NCBI GenBank assembly: GCA_947589315.1
Contig: CANPZE010000015.1
Location: forward strand, 1 to 58,960
Length of the DNA stretch: 58,960 nucleotides
From: an uncultured Lachnospiraceae bacterium
Lineage (GTDB): Bacteria; Bacillota; Clostridia; Lachnospirales; Lachnospiraceae
Reading direction: 5' to 3'
Below the pieces are notes generated by a model. It did not search any database and had not been told where the DNA came from. It worked only from the letters and a program-made list of their open reading frames with translations. A program made the position numbers and the translations under genes. Positions 28,403 through 37,621 of the stretch are shown here, piece by piece. Each line of letters begins with the position of its first letter. Position 1 is the first letter of the stretch.

Positions 28403-29217
28403 TAAGCCTCACCACCTTCAGGAGTTTCCTCCTCACCCATACTCTCACGGGCAGAGGGCGCTAAGAAGGATTTAAGCTTCTCTTCAATAACACGTGGGTT
28501 CTCTCCTGCCTGAATAGACAGAAGCCCTTCCACCATGACTTCCTTCACCATTATCTCAATCTCATTGTTCGTCTTCAGTTTAAAAGCTATCGGCGTACAG
28601 ATCCAATTGGCCAGCAGAGAACCGTATAATGTGGTAAGCAGGGCCACCGCCATGTTAGGGCCGATCATGCTCATATCCTCCATGTTATAAAGCATGTTTA
28701 CCAAACCGATCAGCGTACCGATCATACCCCAGGCAGGACCAAACCCCGCCCAATTGGTCCAGAAGGTGATCTTCTCATTATGCCTGTTGTCGACAGAATT
28801 CAGCTCTGTCTGCATAATATTCCGCACCAATTCCGGATCTGTACCATCCACAATCAGCATGATCCCTTTCTTCAAAAAGTCATCTTCAATATTGTTAGCC
28901 GCTTCCTCTAATGCCAGAAGTCCTTCTTTCCTGGCTACGTTGGATAAACTGATAATATTATCGATCACATCCGCCTCATTAGCCTGCTTTCGCTTCAATG
29001 CCAGAGAAAAGGTCTTCAAACAGCCTATCATATCCGGAAAACTCTTGGCCTGCGACACCATACAGAAAAAAGAACCACCCAAAGTGATAAATACCGAAGG
29101 AAGATCTTTAAAATGGCCTAACGCCGCTACTCCTTCACTACCTGTAATGATCCCGAAAAATACCACCACTGCGCACAGAACCATTCCAACAATCGTTGCT
29201 ATATCCACAATCTCCAC
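28402..29217 (-). CDS. motA: MotA, stator proton channel protein
   Basis: Stator channel subunit, 271 residues with four membrane helices and a large cytosolic loop (about 70-150). Conserved features include WAGFGPAWGMIGTLIGLVN and MAVALLTTLYGSLLAN (helices 3 and 4). The start is probably GTG at 29217 with AAGGCGG nearby; the exact start is uncertain by a few codons. The gene follows flbD, as in many clostridial clusters. Confidence 0.93.
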   Translation of the reverse strand: MEIVDIATIVGMVLCAVVVFFGIITGSEGVAALGHFKDLPSVFITLGGSFFCMVSQAKSFPDMIGCLKTFSLALKRKQANEADVIDNIISLSNVARKEGLLALEEAANNIEDDFLKKGIMLIVDGTDPELVRNIMQTELNSVDNRHNEKITFWTNWAGFGPAWGMIGTLIGLVNMLYNMEDMSMIGPNMAVALLTTLYGSLLANWICTPIAFKLKTNNEIEIMVKEVMVEGLLSIQAGENPRVIEEKLKSFLAPSARESMGEEETPEGGEA

Positions 29218-29254
29218 CGCCTTATGTATATTCTATATTTCGCAGTCCGCCGCA

Positions 29255-29446
29255 TTAACTGTCCCACGAAATACATTCTTTCTTAAACAATTTTACTAGA
29301 TTTTTGACCTCTTGTCTACTTTCTTTTACAATTAATTTCTTTCCAGTAGTAAGAGTGATCACAGTATCCGGCGTCTCTTCTACGGTTTCGATCAAATCAC
29401 AATTTATGGTAATCTGGCTTCCATTCAGCTTAGTAACATCGATCAT
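29255..29446 (-). CDS. flbD: FlbD family flagellar protein
   Basis: Small protein of 63 residues of the FlbD family found between flgE and motA in Firmicutes and spirochaetes; its role is unknown. Family features: MIDVTKLNGSQITIN, LIETVEETPDTVITLT, TGKKLIVKES. I chose the ATG at 29446 with GGGAGG upstream; a longer reading to 29560 would run across a terminator hairpin and is rejected. Confidence 0.88.
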   Translation of the reverse strand: MIDVTKLNGSQITINCDLIETVEETPDTVITLTTGKKLIVKESRQEVKNLVKLFKKECISWDS

Positions 29447-29520
29447 ATTCTTTTCCTCCCTCTCACCGCCGCCATTCCGGGCGTCTCCAATCACAAAAAA
29501 TACTGTCCTCGGGCCAATCA

Positions 29521-29556
29521 AAGAAAAAGGGTGCTTTTCCCTTGAGAAAAGCACCC
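29521..29556 (-). terminator. strong hairpin terminator inside the flagellar operon, after flgE
   Basis: On the minus strand an 11-bp perfect stem (29546-29556 with 29529-29539, GGGTGCTTTTC type) with a six-base loop is followed by TTTTTCTTT. It begins 11 bases after the flgE stop and precedes flbD. It should stop part of the transcripts before flbD-motAB. Confidence 0.85.
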
Positions 29557-29567
29557 GCACCTAAAAA

Positions 29568-31097
29568 TTATCGTTTCAGATTTACTAATTCCTCCAGCAT
29601 GGAGTCAGAGGTAGTGATGATCCTGGAATTTGCCTGGAAACCTCTCTGGGTAGTGATCATCTGGGTAAATTCATTAGCCAGATCTACATTAGACATTTCC
29701 AGCGCACCTACTGTAAAGCTTCCGCTTATGCTGATGTCCTCACCGATCCCGTCAAACTCACCGGAGTTCAATGTTGCAGCAAAGAGGCTGCCTCCTCTGG
29801 ACTCCAGGCCAGAAGGATTGGAGAAGGTAGCTACGGCAATCTGTCCCAGAAGCTTAGACTCTCCATTGGTATAAGAGCCATATACCATACCCTCTTCAGA
29901 AATGGAGATACCATTCATTGTTCCCGCATAATTGCCGGTACCGATTCCATTATAACCTCTCTTATAGCTGGTATCAGAAATCCCACCTGCGCCATACTGT
30001 GTCAGGTTAGAGAAATAAACCTCTACGCCGCCATTGTCATTGTCAGAATCATACTGAGGGAAGGTACTGTTCGTTCCCGTATGTTCTTCATCCACACCAA
30101 TCACAGAGAAATTGATGGAAAGACCGGAATAGGTAGTATTGTCACGTTCCGGCACAGAACCAAATTCTCCGCTGGAGCTGTTAAACAGCAATGCCTGGCT
30201 CAGCGCAGGATCCAGAATAAACTCTCCGGTATCCTCATTTACATCACCGCTAATGCCGCCTTCTACACCGCCCCAGGTAATCTTGGCGCCGGTGCTGCTG
30301 TATGTTATTTTCCCTGTTGTATCATCAACTTCCTTTTTCACAAAAATAGACTGTCCTTCCGAGTTCATCACATCCTCTACCCGGACTGTATATTTTACTG
30401 CAGATTCATTATCCTGCTCTTCATCAATCGTCACTCTCAGCTTGACTGTGTACAGCTCGCCCAGATTATCATAGAAACTAAAGGTCATTGGTAAGCCGCC
30501 GGTCATGTTGCCATCTTCATCTACGATCCCTACCAGGCTTGGATCATTTTTATCAATATTTCCAGTCATAGTGACATTTGAGGTGGCAGTAGGAGGAGCT
30601 TCCAGCTGCTCTGCTGTCATTACCTTCAGATCTTTTACGCTGTCTTTTACAATATTCCCATTGTTATCAGCCAGCCATCCCTGCACGATAGCGCCGTTGG
30701 TAGTACAATACAGATTACCTGAAGCATCTACGTTTAATGCGCCAGACTTTGTAAACAACGTCTCACCATTGGAATTAACCACCAGGAACGCCTCGCCGTT
30801 GATAGCAATATCCAATGCCCTGTTGGTAGAAGATGTTCCGCCATTCTCTGTTATATTTGTGGTAACAGCTGCCACCAGAGAACCGAGACCGATCTGCTTC
30901 GCATTAGTACCTGCAGTCCCTGTGGTTGCATTTGGACCGGTAGCAGAGGATACCGTCTGATAGAAAGTATCTGAAAAGTTTACTGCACTTCCCTTAAATC
31001 CAACTGTATTTACATTAGCAATGTTGTTACCGATAACGTCCATCTTGGTCTGGTGTGTTCTAAGTCCTGCAACACCAGAGTAAAGTGATCTCATCAT
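29568..31097 (-). CDS. flgE: FlgE, flagellar hook protein
   Basis: Structural subunit of the flagellar hook, secreted through the export gate. The 509 residues show the N-terminal rod-type motif (MRSLYSGVAGLRTHQTKMD, NNIANVNTVGFKGS), a central hook domain, and the C-terminal motif VDLANEFTQMITTQRGFQANSR. No classical signal peptide, as expected. A GGAGG site precedes the tandem ATGs. It is followed by a strong terminator and preceded by a structured 112-nt spacer. Confidence 0.93.
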   Translation of the reverse strand: MMRSLYSGVAGLRTHQTKMDVIGNNIANVNTVGFKGSAVNFSDTFYQTVSSATGPNATTGTAGTNAKQIGLGSLVAAVTTNITENGGTSSTNRALDIAINGEAFLVVNSNGETLFTKSGALNVDASGNLYCTTNGAIVQGWLADNNGNIVKDSVKDLKVMTAEQLEAPPTATSNVTMTGNIDKNDPSLVGIVDEDGNMTGGLPMTFSFYDNLGELYTVKLRVTIDEEQDNESAVKYTVRVEDVMNSEGQSIFVKKEVDDTTGKITYSSTGAKITWGGVEGGISGDVNEDTGEFILDPALSQALLFNSSSGEFGSVPERDNTTYSGLSINFSVIGVDEEHTGTNSTFPQYDSDNDNGGVEVYFSNLTQYGAGGISDTSYKRGYNGIGTGNYAGTMNGISISEEGMVYGSYTNGESKLLGQIAVATFSNPSGLESRGGSLFAATLNSGEFDGIGEDISISGSFTVGALEMSNVDLANEFTQMITTQRGFQANSRIITTSDSMLEELVNLKR

Positions 31098-31209
31098 AAT
31101 ATATTTCCTCCTTTATCCAGGGGAATATCCATATCTGAGGGCTCTCTGTCAGTTAAGCCCTCCATGCCTCCTTGTGAGGTCCGGCATGAAGTTATTCTCC
31201 CTATATCGA
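31098..31209 (-). other. structured spacer before flgE with hairpins and a 12-codon mini-ORF
   Basis: Two hairpins can form in this spacer: GAGGGCT (31137-31143) with 31156-31162, and CATGCC (31163-31168) with GGCATG (31183-31188). A mini-ORF at 31187-31149 (MPDLTRRHGGLN, then TGA) has AGGGAG nine bases upstream and overlaps both hairpins. There is no T-tract, so neither is a standard terminator. Function is unknown. Confidence 0.4.
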
Positions 31210-31605
31210 TCAACTGATTACTGCGCCGTCTATATTCGTGAACACCGTCTCTGCGGAGTCACTCACTGCGGTTATTACTGTATTATTCTTTACATTTACA
31301 ATAAACGCCAGATCATCTACCATAACCAAAGACTCTCGAATTCCTTTTTCCCTTGCCTTTGTCGCTCCATTCTCCAAACGCGCCATCTGATTCGGGGACA
31401 GATTAATATTTCTGACCGCCAGACGTTCATTCGCATGCTTGGAAAACCGTAACCCGTTCAACTGGCTCTCCCGGGTAGAGCTTAATATTTCCTGAAATGA
31501 AAGTCCGGAATCCGTGGAATCTTTCGGTTCTGCAGCAGTCTTCTTCTGTAATAGCTGTCCTGCCATCTTCTCAATCGAAGAATAATTATCACCTAATCTC
31601 TGCAT
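31210..31605 (-). CDS. flagellar operon protein, TIGR02530 type
   Basis: A 131-residue protein of the small family found next to flgD and flgE in Firmicutes (TIGR02530). Features are GLSFQEIL, FSKHANERLAVRNINLS and VDDLAFIVNVKNNTVITAV. No membrane segment or signal peptide. It may act in hook assembly, judged from its location, but no biochemical role is established. Confidence 0.8.
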   Translation of the reverse strand: MQRLGDNYSSIEKMAGQLLQKKTAAEPKDSTDSGLSFQEILSSTRESQLNGLRFSKHANERLAVRNINLSPNQMARLENGATKAREKGIRESLVMVDDLAFIVNVKNNTVITAVSDSAETVFTNIDGAVIS

Positions 31606-31624
31606 GCGATTCCACCTTCTTTCC

Positions 31625-32515
31625 TTATGCTTTTATATATTCTTCCGAATCTACGCTGTCACGCAGGTTATCTTCACCAGATCCGTCTGGTGCAGTCTCT
31701 TCTCCCCCTTCTGCCTTATCAGAAGAATCTCCGGAATCCGTTCCGGCATCCTCTTCCGGCTCATCTACCGTGGTAGGGGTTCCCTTTACCGTCAAAGTAA
31801 CACTGGTGTAATCCATTGTATTATTGCTATCATCAAATACAAAGGCGATCACATAATTGCCTGCCGGAAGGCTGGTCAAAGCTTCTTTCTTGATCGTCAG
31901 CTTGCCATCCTCATATTTAAGATACTTGGCGTCAATCTGTTTGGTCATTCCATCTTCACCCATCAATACAACAGCCATTCCCGATGCCTGGTATCCATTA
32001 GATCCCAGATTAATTCCGCTAATTTCAATATCCTGCGGGTCATGATGCAGGAAGGTATGCTGCTGCTCCTTTACAGAAGGCAGATAGGAAGAGATCAGAT
32101 AATAGGAATCAATTACCTGTACGATATCGTCATAGGAATACCGCTCGCCATTCACAGAGACATAAGCCTTGCCATTCTCAATCATTACATAATCCACAGT
32201 ACCCTGTACCTCTGTCACAGCTCCTGTTGCAGATTGCTGCTGGATCAGCACTTCCTTGCCCACCAGGGAATATGCGGATGTATTTACTGTAGTCGTATTC
32301 AGGTTCTGCATCTGCTCCAGCTCAGAGAACTGCGCCAGCTGCGCTACGTATTCTGTATTGCTTGTGGGCTCCAACGGATCCTGATACTGCATCTGTGTGA
32401 CCAGAAGCATAAGAAAATCTTCCTTATTCAGGGAATCATTCGCTTTCCGTTCGGTTGCCTGTGAGCTTTCAGAAATATTAACCTGACCATCCACAACGTC
32501 AGCTATTAAACTCAT
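31625..32515 (-). CDS. flgD: FlgD, hook-cap protein
   Basis: Caps the growing hook and guides FlgE assembly. The N-terminal FlgD motif is clear (NKEDFLMLLVTQMQYQDPLEP, near residues 30-50, and FSELEQMQNL). The middle has the FlgD Ig-like domain. The 296-residue protein ends in an unusually acidic, Ser/Gly-rich tail (about 255-296) that looks disordered. AAAGGAG lies before its ATG. Confidence 0.9.
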   Translation of the reverse strand: MSLIADVVDGQVNISESSQATERKANDSLNKEDFLMLLVTQMQYQDPLEPTSNTEYVAQLAQFSELEQMQNLNTTTVNTSAYSLVGKEVLIQQQSATGAVTEVQGTVDYVMIENGKAYVSVNGERYSYDDIVQVIDSYYLISSYLPSVKEQQHTFLHHDPQDIEISGINLGSNGYQASGMAVVLMGEDGMTKQIDAKYLKYEDGKLTIKKEALTSLPAGNYVIAFVFDDSNNTMDYTSVTLTVKGTPTTVDEPEEDAGTDSGDSSDKAEGGEETAPDGSGEDNLRDSVDSEEYIKA

Positions 32516-32547
32516 TTTTCACTCCTTTCTACCGCGTTCTGCGGTGA

Positions 32548-34077
32548 TTATGCGATAAAATCAACGCTGGATCCCAGATCCTGCATTACATTTTGCCGAA
32601 GCTGCTCTTCAGCCGCTTCAACGTCTTCCTCTGATTCTCCTTCAAAATCATATTTTCTGGCCTTGCCGTCTCCCTGGCCAAAATCCTTGTTGTCTCCAGG
32701 CTGCTGGAAATCGCTTTGCTCAAAGGAGAAGTCAGATACTGATACTTCTACGGCATCCACTTTCAGATTCTTCTGTTCCAAATTCTCCCGAAGCTGGAAC
32801 ATCTGGCTCTCCAGTGCTTCTCTTGCCTCATGGGTCTGTACCAGGAAACTGGCTGTCATCACACCGTCCCGGGAACTGATCGTCAGGGAAACTTTACCTA
32901 AATGCTCTGGATTCAACTGCATTTCCATCGTTGTTACATCTTCCTTGACCACAGTCCGTATCCTGTCAACCACCTGGTTGACAATGTCTACCATCTGTTG
33001 GATATGGGTCTGTACCGGTGTCTCTACAGCTTTTTCCATCTGCATCAGATTCTCAAAGCTAACGCCCTCCATATTCGGGGCGATCGGCTGGCTCTGACTG
33101 TCCTTCCAGAGTAAACCTCCCAGAGATCGATCTTCCGAAGAAGTATTCTCCTGCGGCTCCTTCCCATCAGACTGGGCAAATGTGAAATTCTTCTCTGCCT
33201 GGCCTTTTTCCTGACCTGCAACAGATATCTGCTTCTGTGCCAGCGTCTCTGTCCGGGCCTCTTCCTTCTGAACAGCTGCTGTCCCTTCCTGGCGGTTCAT
33301 TTCTACAACCGCTCTCTCTGCCTGTAGCGGAGAGTTTCCTGTCTCCACGCTGCTTTCCTGCTGCGGTTGCGTCTGCTGCTCCCATGCAGCAGTCTCTTCT
33401 GCCGTCTCTGCCAGAATAACCTCCGGCTGATCTTGAGAAACCGCATTCTCTGCTATCATGGTCTTCAGCTGGTCCAGAGTGTATCCGGTAAGTCCTTCCC
33501 AGTCAATACTGTCCAGTCCCTCCATCAATTGGTTCAACTGATCCAGCATAGGCTCATTCGTAAGGAAATCGGTAACCTCTGCGGTTCCGTTCAGCTGCAT
33601 TACAAACTGCTTTAAAATTTCAGGATCTGTCAACTGTATCGGAGTAATCCCCATCGCAGCCAGGATTCCATCAAAAGTCTCCTGATCCAGATCTAATTCC
33701 TCTGTTACAGCATCCCGGATCAGATCTCCAATCTGCTTTGATAACTGGCCGCTATCTGCGGACTGTGCTGTCTGACCACTATTTTCTGTGGAAACAGTGT
33801 CCTGGCCGGAGATCTGCGCATCCTTCCCAGTCCCTTCCGGTACTTTCACCAGCTCTTCTTTCCCAGGATCCGCCTTTGTATCCGGAGTATCCTGGCTTTC
33901 CTTCACCTGCTCCGTTGCCTTCGGAGAAGACTCCATTTTACTGTTGCCTGCTGAAGAAGTATCGCCGGTCTTCAAATAACTGTCAAACGACCCCTGAGAG
34001 CCTGCCACCTTTGAGCCTCCTGCCCTGCTCCCCTGGCTTCCTGCCAGATTCACAGGCAATATGCTCACGTTCTGCAT
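32548..34077 (-). CDS. fliK: FliK, hook-length control protein
   Basis: Secreted ruler that measures hook length and triggers the FlhB switch. The 509 residues are Gln/Glu/Ser-rich and mostly low complexity, as usual for FliK, with the conserved C-terminal hook-length domain (MQLNPEHLGKVSLTI, FLVQTHEAREALE, about 380-460). The ATG at 34077 has AAGGAGG seven bases upstream; a longer reading to 34095 runs through that site. Confidence 0.9.
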   Translation of the reverse strand: MQNVSILPVNLAGSQGSRAGGSKVAGSQGSFDSYLKTGDTSSAGNSKMESSPKATEQVKESQDTPDTKADPGKEELVKVPEGTGKDAQISGQDTVSTENSGQTAQSADSGQLSKQIGDLIRDAVTEELDLDQETFDGILAAMGITPIQLTDPEILKQFVMQLNGTAEVTDFLTNEPMLDQLNQLMEGLDSIDWEGLTGYTLDQLKTMIAENAVSQDQPEVILAETAEETAAWEQQTQPQQESSVETGNSPLQAERAVVEMNRQEGTAAVQKEEARTETLAQKQISVAGQEKGQAEKNFTFAQSDGKEPQENTSSEDRSLGGLLWKDSQSQPIAPNMEGVSFENLMQMEKAVETPVQTHIQQMVDIVNQVVDRIRTVVKEDVTTMEMQLNPEHLGKVSLTISSRDGVMTASFLVQTHEAREALESQMFQLRENLEQKNLKVDAVEVSVSDFSFEQSDFQQPGDNKDFGQGDGKARKYDFEGESEEDVEAAEEQLRQNVMQDLGSSVDFIA

Positions 34078-34143
34078 TCCTTCACCTCCTTCCATCGTTT
34101 TTCATAATCTATGTCAACAGATTGCTCTGTAGACAGCAAATCA

Positions 34144-34887
34144 TTAATTCACCGAAGATATTTTCTTGGTGATCTGAGCCGCATACGTGCTGTCCATTTC
34201 CTGAAGAATGGCCGCCGCATTGCTCTCCCCCATATTCTGCAGGATATCGCATACCAAGTCCAGATCATCTGTCATTTCAGATAACGCCTGCGCCGCCATT
34301 TCCGGCTCCATCTTAGCATAATAGGACCCCAGTTTCTCCGCCTGTTCTGTATACTGCTGGGCCTCCACGACCTGACGGTAAATCTTCTCTGCATTCTCCG
34401 GGGCAATATCCTCATAATAGCTTCTATATTCTGAGATATCCGGCGCCTTATCGCTGAATACTACATTCTTATCAAAATCTTCTACTCTCTTATTAAAGGC
34501 GTCCTCATTGTCCTTATACTTCTTCAGCCGGGCCACCTCAGCCTCCAGCTGGTCTATGTAATCTGCGTTGGCGGTAGAATTACTGTCCTCCGATGCCAGT
34601 TGGTTCTCCAGCTCCTGGATCCTGGCGTTGGCCGCCTTTAACGTGGTATATTCATAATTTCCCTCCGCCGCCTGCTGCTCTTCTGATACTGCAGGCAGTA
34701 TCCGGTTCACCAGCGGCACATCCTTTAAGACAGGATACAAAATATTGCTTCCGACCCCTCCCACATCCAATTTGATCAGGATGCCGAAGATCACCAGCCA
34801 GATGATCACAATAACCAACGCGATGAGCACGGTGACAAAACGGCTGCCTCCACTCTCTCTTTCTACTATATCGTCATTTCTTGCCAT
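34144..34887 (-). CDS. MotE/YlxF-like membrane protein with coiled coil and MgtE-N-like domain
   Basis: A 247-residue protein with one N-terminal membrane helix (about 18-40), a coiled coil (about 85-135) and a C-terminal helical domain resembling the MgtE N-terminal fold (YAKMEPEMAAQALSEM, ILQNMGESNAAAILQEMD). Proteins of this type (YlxF, MotE, FlbB) lie between fliJ and fliK and are linked to export chaperoning or stator assembly. The exact role here is inferred from position. Confidence 0.75.
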   Translation of the reverse strand: MARNDDIVERESGGSRFVTVLIALVIVIIWLVIFGILIKLDVGGVGSNILYPVLKDVPLVNRILPAVSEEQQAAEGNYEYTTLKAANARIQELENQLASEDSNSTANADYIDQLEAEVARLKKYKDNEDAFNKRVEDFDKNVVFSDKAPDISEYRSYYEDIAPENAEKIYRQVVEAQQYTEQAEKLGSYYAKMEPEMAAQALSEMTDDLDLVCDILQNMGESNAAAILQEMDSTYAAQITKKISSVN

Positions 34888-34892
34888 TTTAT

Positions 34893-35348
34893 TTACTCCT
34901 CACTTTCTCCCTGATCACCAAAGCGAAAACTCACCAGTTCATCTACTTCCTTCTGTTCCTGTGCATTAATCTCCTGCTTAAACACTTCAAATTCATTTTC
35001 CCGCAGCTTTTCATAGGTTTTCCGTTCTTTCATGGCCTCGTCCAGTTCCTGTCTGGCCCGGTTCACCCGGAGCTGCTGGTTGGCAATCACTATTTTTTGC
35101 AGCTGGATATTATACTTGATATTCTCGATCCCATTTTCCAATTCCCGGATCCGAAATACATCCAGGAAATCGACCATTTCCTGGCGCAGGCGCCCCTGAA
35201 ACTCTGTCAAACGCTGTCCCAGCTGGCGCAGCTTTTCTTCTTCCTGGCGCAGGACTCCTAATTCCACCGCATAGGCCGCCTTGGCCTGGTCTTCTAATTT
35301 ATATTTGATGGAAAGGATATTCTGCATCCTGAAAATAAATTTTGCCAT
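34893..35348 (-). CDS. fliJ: FliJ, flagellar export chaperone
   Basis: Central stalk protein of the export ATPase complex. The 151-residue protein is almost entirely a two-helix coiled coil (QAKAAYAVELGVLRQEEEKL, about 20-40, and long later helices), typical of FliJ. It lies between fliI and the MotE-like gene. Sequence identity in this family is low; context and coiled coil support the call. Confidence 0.85.
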   Translation of the reverse strand: MAKFIFRMQNILSIKYKLEDQAKAAYAVELGVLRQEEEKLRQLGQRLTEFQGRLRQEMVDFLDVFRIRELENGIENIKYNIQLQKIVIANQQLRVNRARQELDEAMKERKTYEKLRENEFEVFKQEINAQEQKEVDELVSFRFGDQGESEE

Positions 35349-35365
35349 GTAGTCAGCCCCTTATG

Positions 35366-36688
35366 TTATGTCTCCTCTTCCTCCTGGAAAATCTGTGCCA
35401 GATCCTCTACAATCTGTTCAAACTCTATTTTTTCGTAGACATCCTGCCGCAAAAACTGATTCACCGCATCAATCTTTGACAAAGCATAATCTATATTTTT
35501 GTTAGAACCAGGCTTATAGGCGCCGATATTTACCAGATCCTCCGCCTCCGTATAGGTGGCAAGCACATTCTTCAACTGGCCGGAAACCTTTTTATGCCGC
35601 TCATCCACAATGCTGCTCATAACACGGGAAATGCTCTGGAGGACATCAATGGCCGGATAATGGTTCTTCTGGGCAATCTTACGGTTTAACATAATATGGC
35701 CATCCAGAATGCTACGGGCCGTATCCGTGATAGGTTCATTAAAATCATCACCATCTACCAGCACCGTATAAAGGCCGGTAATGGAACCTTTGTCGGAACG
35801 TCCCGCCCGTTCCAAAAGCTTAGGCATCTCTGAATATACACTGGGCGGGTATCCCCGGGACACCGGCGGCTCTCCCGAGGCCAGGCCGATCTCTCTCTGC
35901 GCCATAGAAAAACGGGTCAGGGAGTCCATCATCAGAAGGACGTCTTTCCCCTGGTCCCTAAAATATTCTGCAATCGCAGTCGCCGTCTTGGCAGCTTTGT
36001 TTCTGATCAAAGCCGGCTTATCAGAAGTAGCCACAACCACTACTGAGCGTTTCATTCCCTCTGGTCCTAAATCTCTCTCGATAAATTCCCGGACCTCCCG
36101 TCCCCTCTCTCCGATCAGGGCGATCACATTAATATCTGCCTTGGTATTCCTGGCAAACATTCCCAACAGGGTACTTTTCCCTACACCGCTTCCGGCAAAG
36201 ATCCCGATACGCTGTCCCCTTCCTACGGTGATCAGGCCATCGACAGCCCGCACCCCAAGAGGAAGCACCGTATCGATCAGCTGCCTGGTCAGGGGATCCG
36301 GAGGATCCGCCTCCACGGAATACCCTTGCTGGCCTTCCATGGGACTTCCGTCAATAGGACGTCCCAGCCCGTCCAATGTCTTTCCCAACAGGCTGTCATC
36401 TACTATTACTTTTAAGGGAGCATTCGTATTCTCTACCCGGCTTCCCAGCCCCACTCCCTCCGTCTGGTCATATGGCATCAAAATGACTCTGTCATCCCGG
36501 AATCCAACCACCTCTGCATGGATCACCTGATTCGTATCCCGGGTGATGATGCGGCACAAATCCTTTAACTTGGCAGTAGGCCCGATAGATTCTATCGTAA
36601 GTCCCACCACCTTTGTCACCTTGCCAAGACGCCTCTCATAGGACTGATTTAAAAGCATATTATATTTTGATAAATCAATATCAAGCAT
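35366..36688 (-). CDS. fliI: FliI, flagellar export ATPase
   Basis: Hexameric ATPase of the flagellar type III export apparatus. The 440 residues have Walker A GSGVGKST (near 170), the Walker B-like LLMMDSLTRF, and the F1-type SRGYPPSVYSEMPKLLERAG signature. The start ATG has an AGGAGGAAGGAG site. It follows fliH after about 70 bp that contain a small hairpin without a T-tract. Confidence 0.95.
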   Translation of the reverse strand: MLDIDLSKYNMLLNQSYERRLGKVTKVVGLTIESIGPTAKLKDLCRIITRDTNQVIHAEVVGFRDDRVILMPYDQTEGVGLGSRVENTNAPLKVIVDDSLLGKTLDGLGRPIDGSPMEGQQGYSVEADPPDPLTRQLIDTVLPLGVRAVDGLITVGRGQRIGIFAGSGVGKSTLLGMFARNTKADINVIALIGERGREVREFIERDLGPEGMKRSVVVVATSDKPALIRNKAAKTATAIAEYFRDQGKDVLLMMDSLTRFSMAQREIGLASGEPPVSRGYPPSVYSEMPKLLERAGRSDKGSITGLYTVLVDGDDFNEPITDTARSILDGHIMLNRKIAQKNHYPAIDVLQSISRVMSSIVDERHKKVSGQLKNVLATYTEAEDLVNIGAYKPGSNKNIDYALSKIDAVNQFLRQDVYEKIEFEQIVEDLAQIFQEEEET

Positions 36689-36757
36689 ATGATACGCTCC
36701 TTCCTCCTGTAGCTGTGATAGAATATATGATACCGGCTGTTATGCCGGCAAGAACTG

Positions 36758-37621
36758 TCAAAGGGTGGTCAGCAGCCGGATCTGCTCCTGCAGATTTTGT
36801 AACTGCACATCCAGGCTGCAATCGATCAATTTATTATCGGTCTCAATAATACACTGACCGGACTCCAGGCTGGCGTCCTCTACCAAATTAAATTCAGTGA
36901 CGCCGGAAGCTGCTTTCATTAAGCTTTCCTTCTGCGCTGTCACTGTCAGCAGATCCTCCTGGGAGACCCGCAGGGTAAGATTCCCAGCCCGCTCCATATG
37001 ATGAAGGGCCTGGTCGATCAGATAGACGATAACCTTTTTCTTATCCTGACATACAATCCCGATCAGTTTTTCCACAAGAGCTATCATAATATCCGCCATG
37101 CGTGGTTCCATCTGACGGATCTCTTCTTCTAATTCTGCCCGCTGGGACTCCATTTCCTGCTGAAATTGGGCTTTCTCCTGTTCCATCTTGTCCCTGGCCT
37201 GGGCAAAGCCATCTTCCAGCCCCTGATTCCTTCCTTCCTCCAGGGCATTCTGCCGGATCAGCACAGCCTCCGCCCTTGCATCCTCCAGCAGGCGGTCCGC
37301 TTCCACTCTTGCATCCTCCAGCATCTGCTGTGCTTGCTCCGATATCTCCCGGGCCACCTTTTCTCTTTCCTGGTTCAGGATGTCATCCATGTTTACAATA
37401 TTCAGTCCCGTCTGAAAATCCGGGATACTTCCCAGACTTTCCTGCGCCTCTTCCGCCAGGTCTCCATCCTCTCCCGGAAGGCCTTTGCCGCCCGAGGCAT
37501 TGGATTCCTTTTTTTGATTCAGGATCTCCGGCAGAAAGACTGGAATCTTCTGGTCGGAATCAATGATCCGTTCCTCCTTGGGCACCACATTAAAATAGGC
37601 AGACTTTATCAGATTAGACAA
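36758..37621 (-). CDS. fliH: FliH, regulator of the export ATPase
   Basis: Stator-like partner of FliI. The 287 residues have a long charged coiled-coil centre with Ala/Glu-rich repeats (about 95-200) and a C-terminal FliH/V-type ATPase E-subunit-like domain (VYLIDQALHHMERAGNLTLRV region). The start is probably TTG at 37621: GGAGGTGA lies nine bases upstream inside fliG, whereas the GTG at 37633 overlaps that site. It overlaps the fliG stop by eight bases. Confidence 0.88.
   Translation of the reverse strand: MSNLIKSAYFNVVPKEERIIDSDQKIPVFLPEILNQKKESNASGGKGLPGEDGDLAEEAQESLGSIPDFQTGLNIVNMDDILNQEREKVAREISEQAQQMLEDARVEADRLLEDARAEAVLIRQNALEEGRNQGLEDGFAQARDKMEQEKAQFQQEMESQRAELEEEIRQMEPRMADIMIALVEKLIGIVCQDKKKVIVYLIDQALHHMERAGNLTLRVSQEDLLTVTAQKESLMKAASGVTEFNLVEDASLESGQCIIETDNKLIDCSLDVQLQNLQEQIRLLTTL

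Noticed and set aside
36732-36750. Hairpin CCGGC/GCCGG between fliH and fliI
   Set aside because: Short stem with no T-tract on the minus strand, so not called a terminator.
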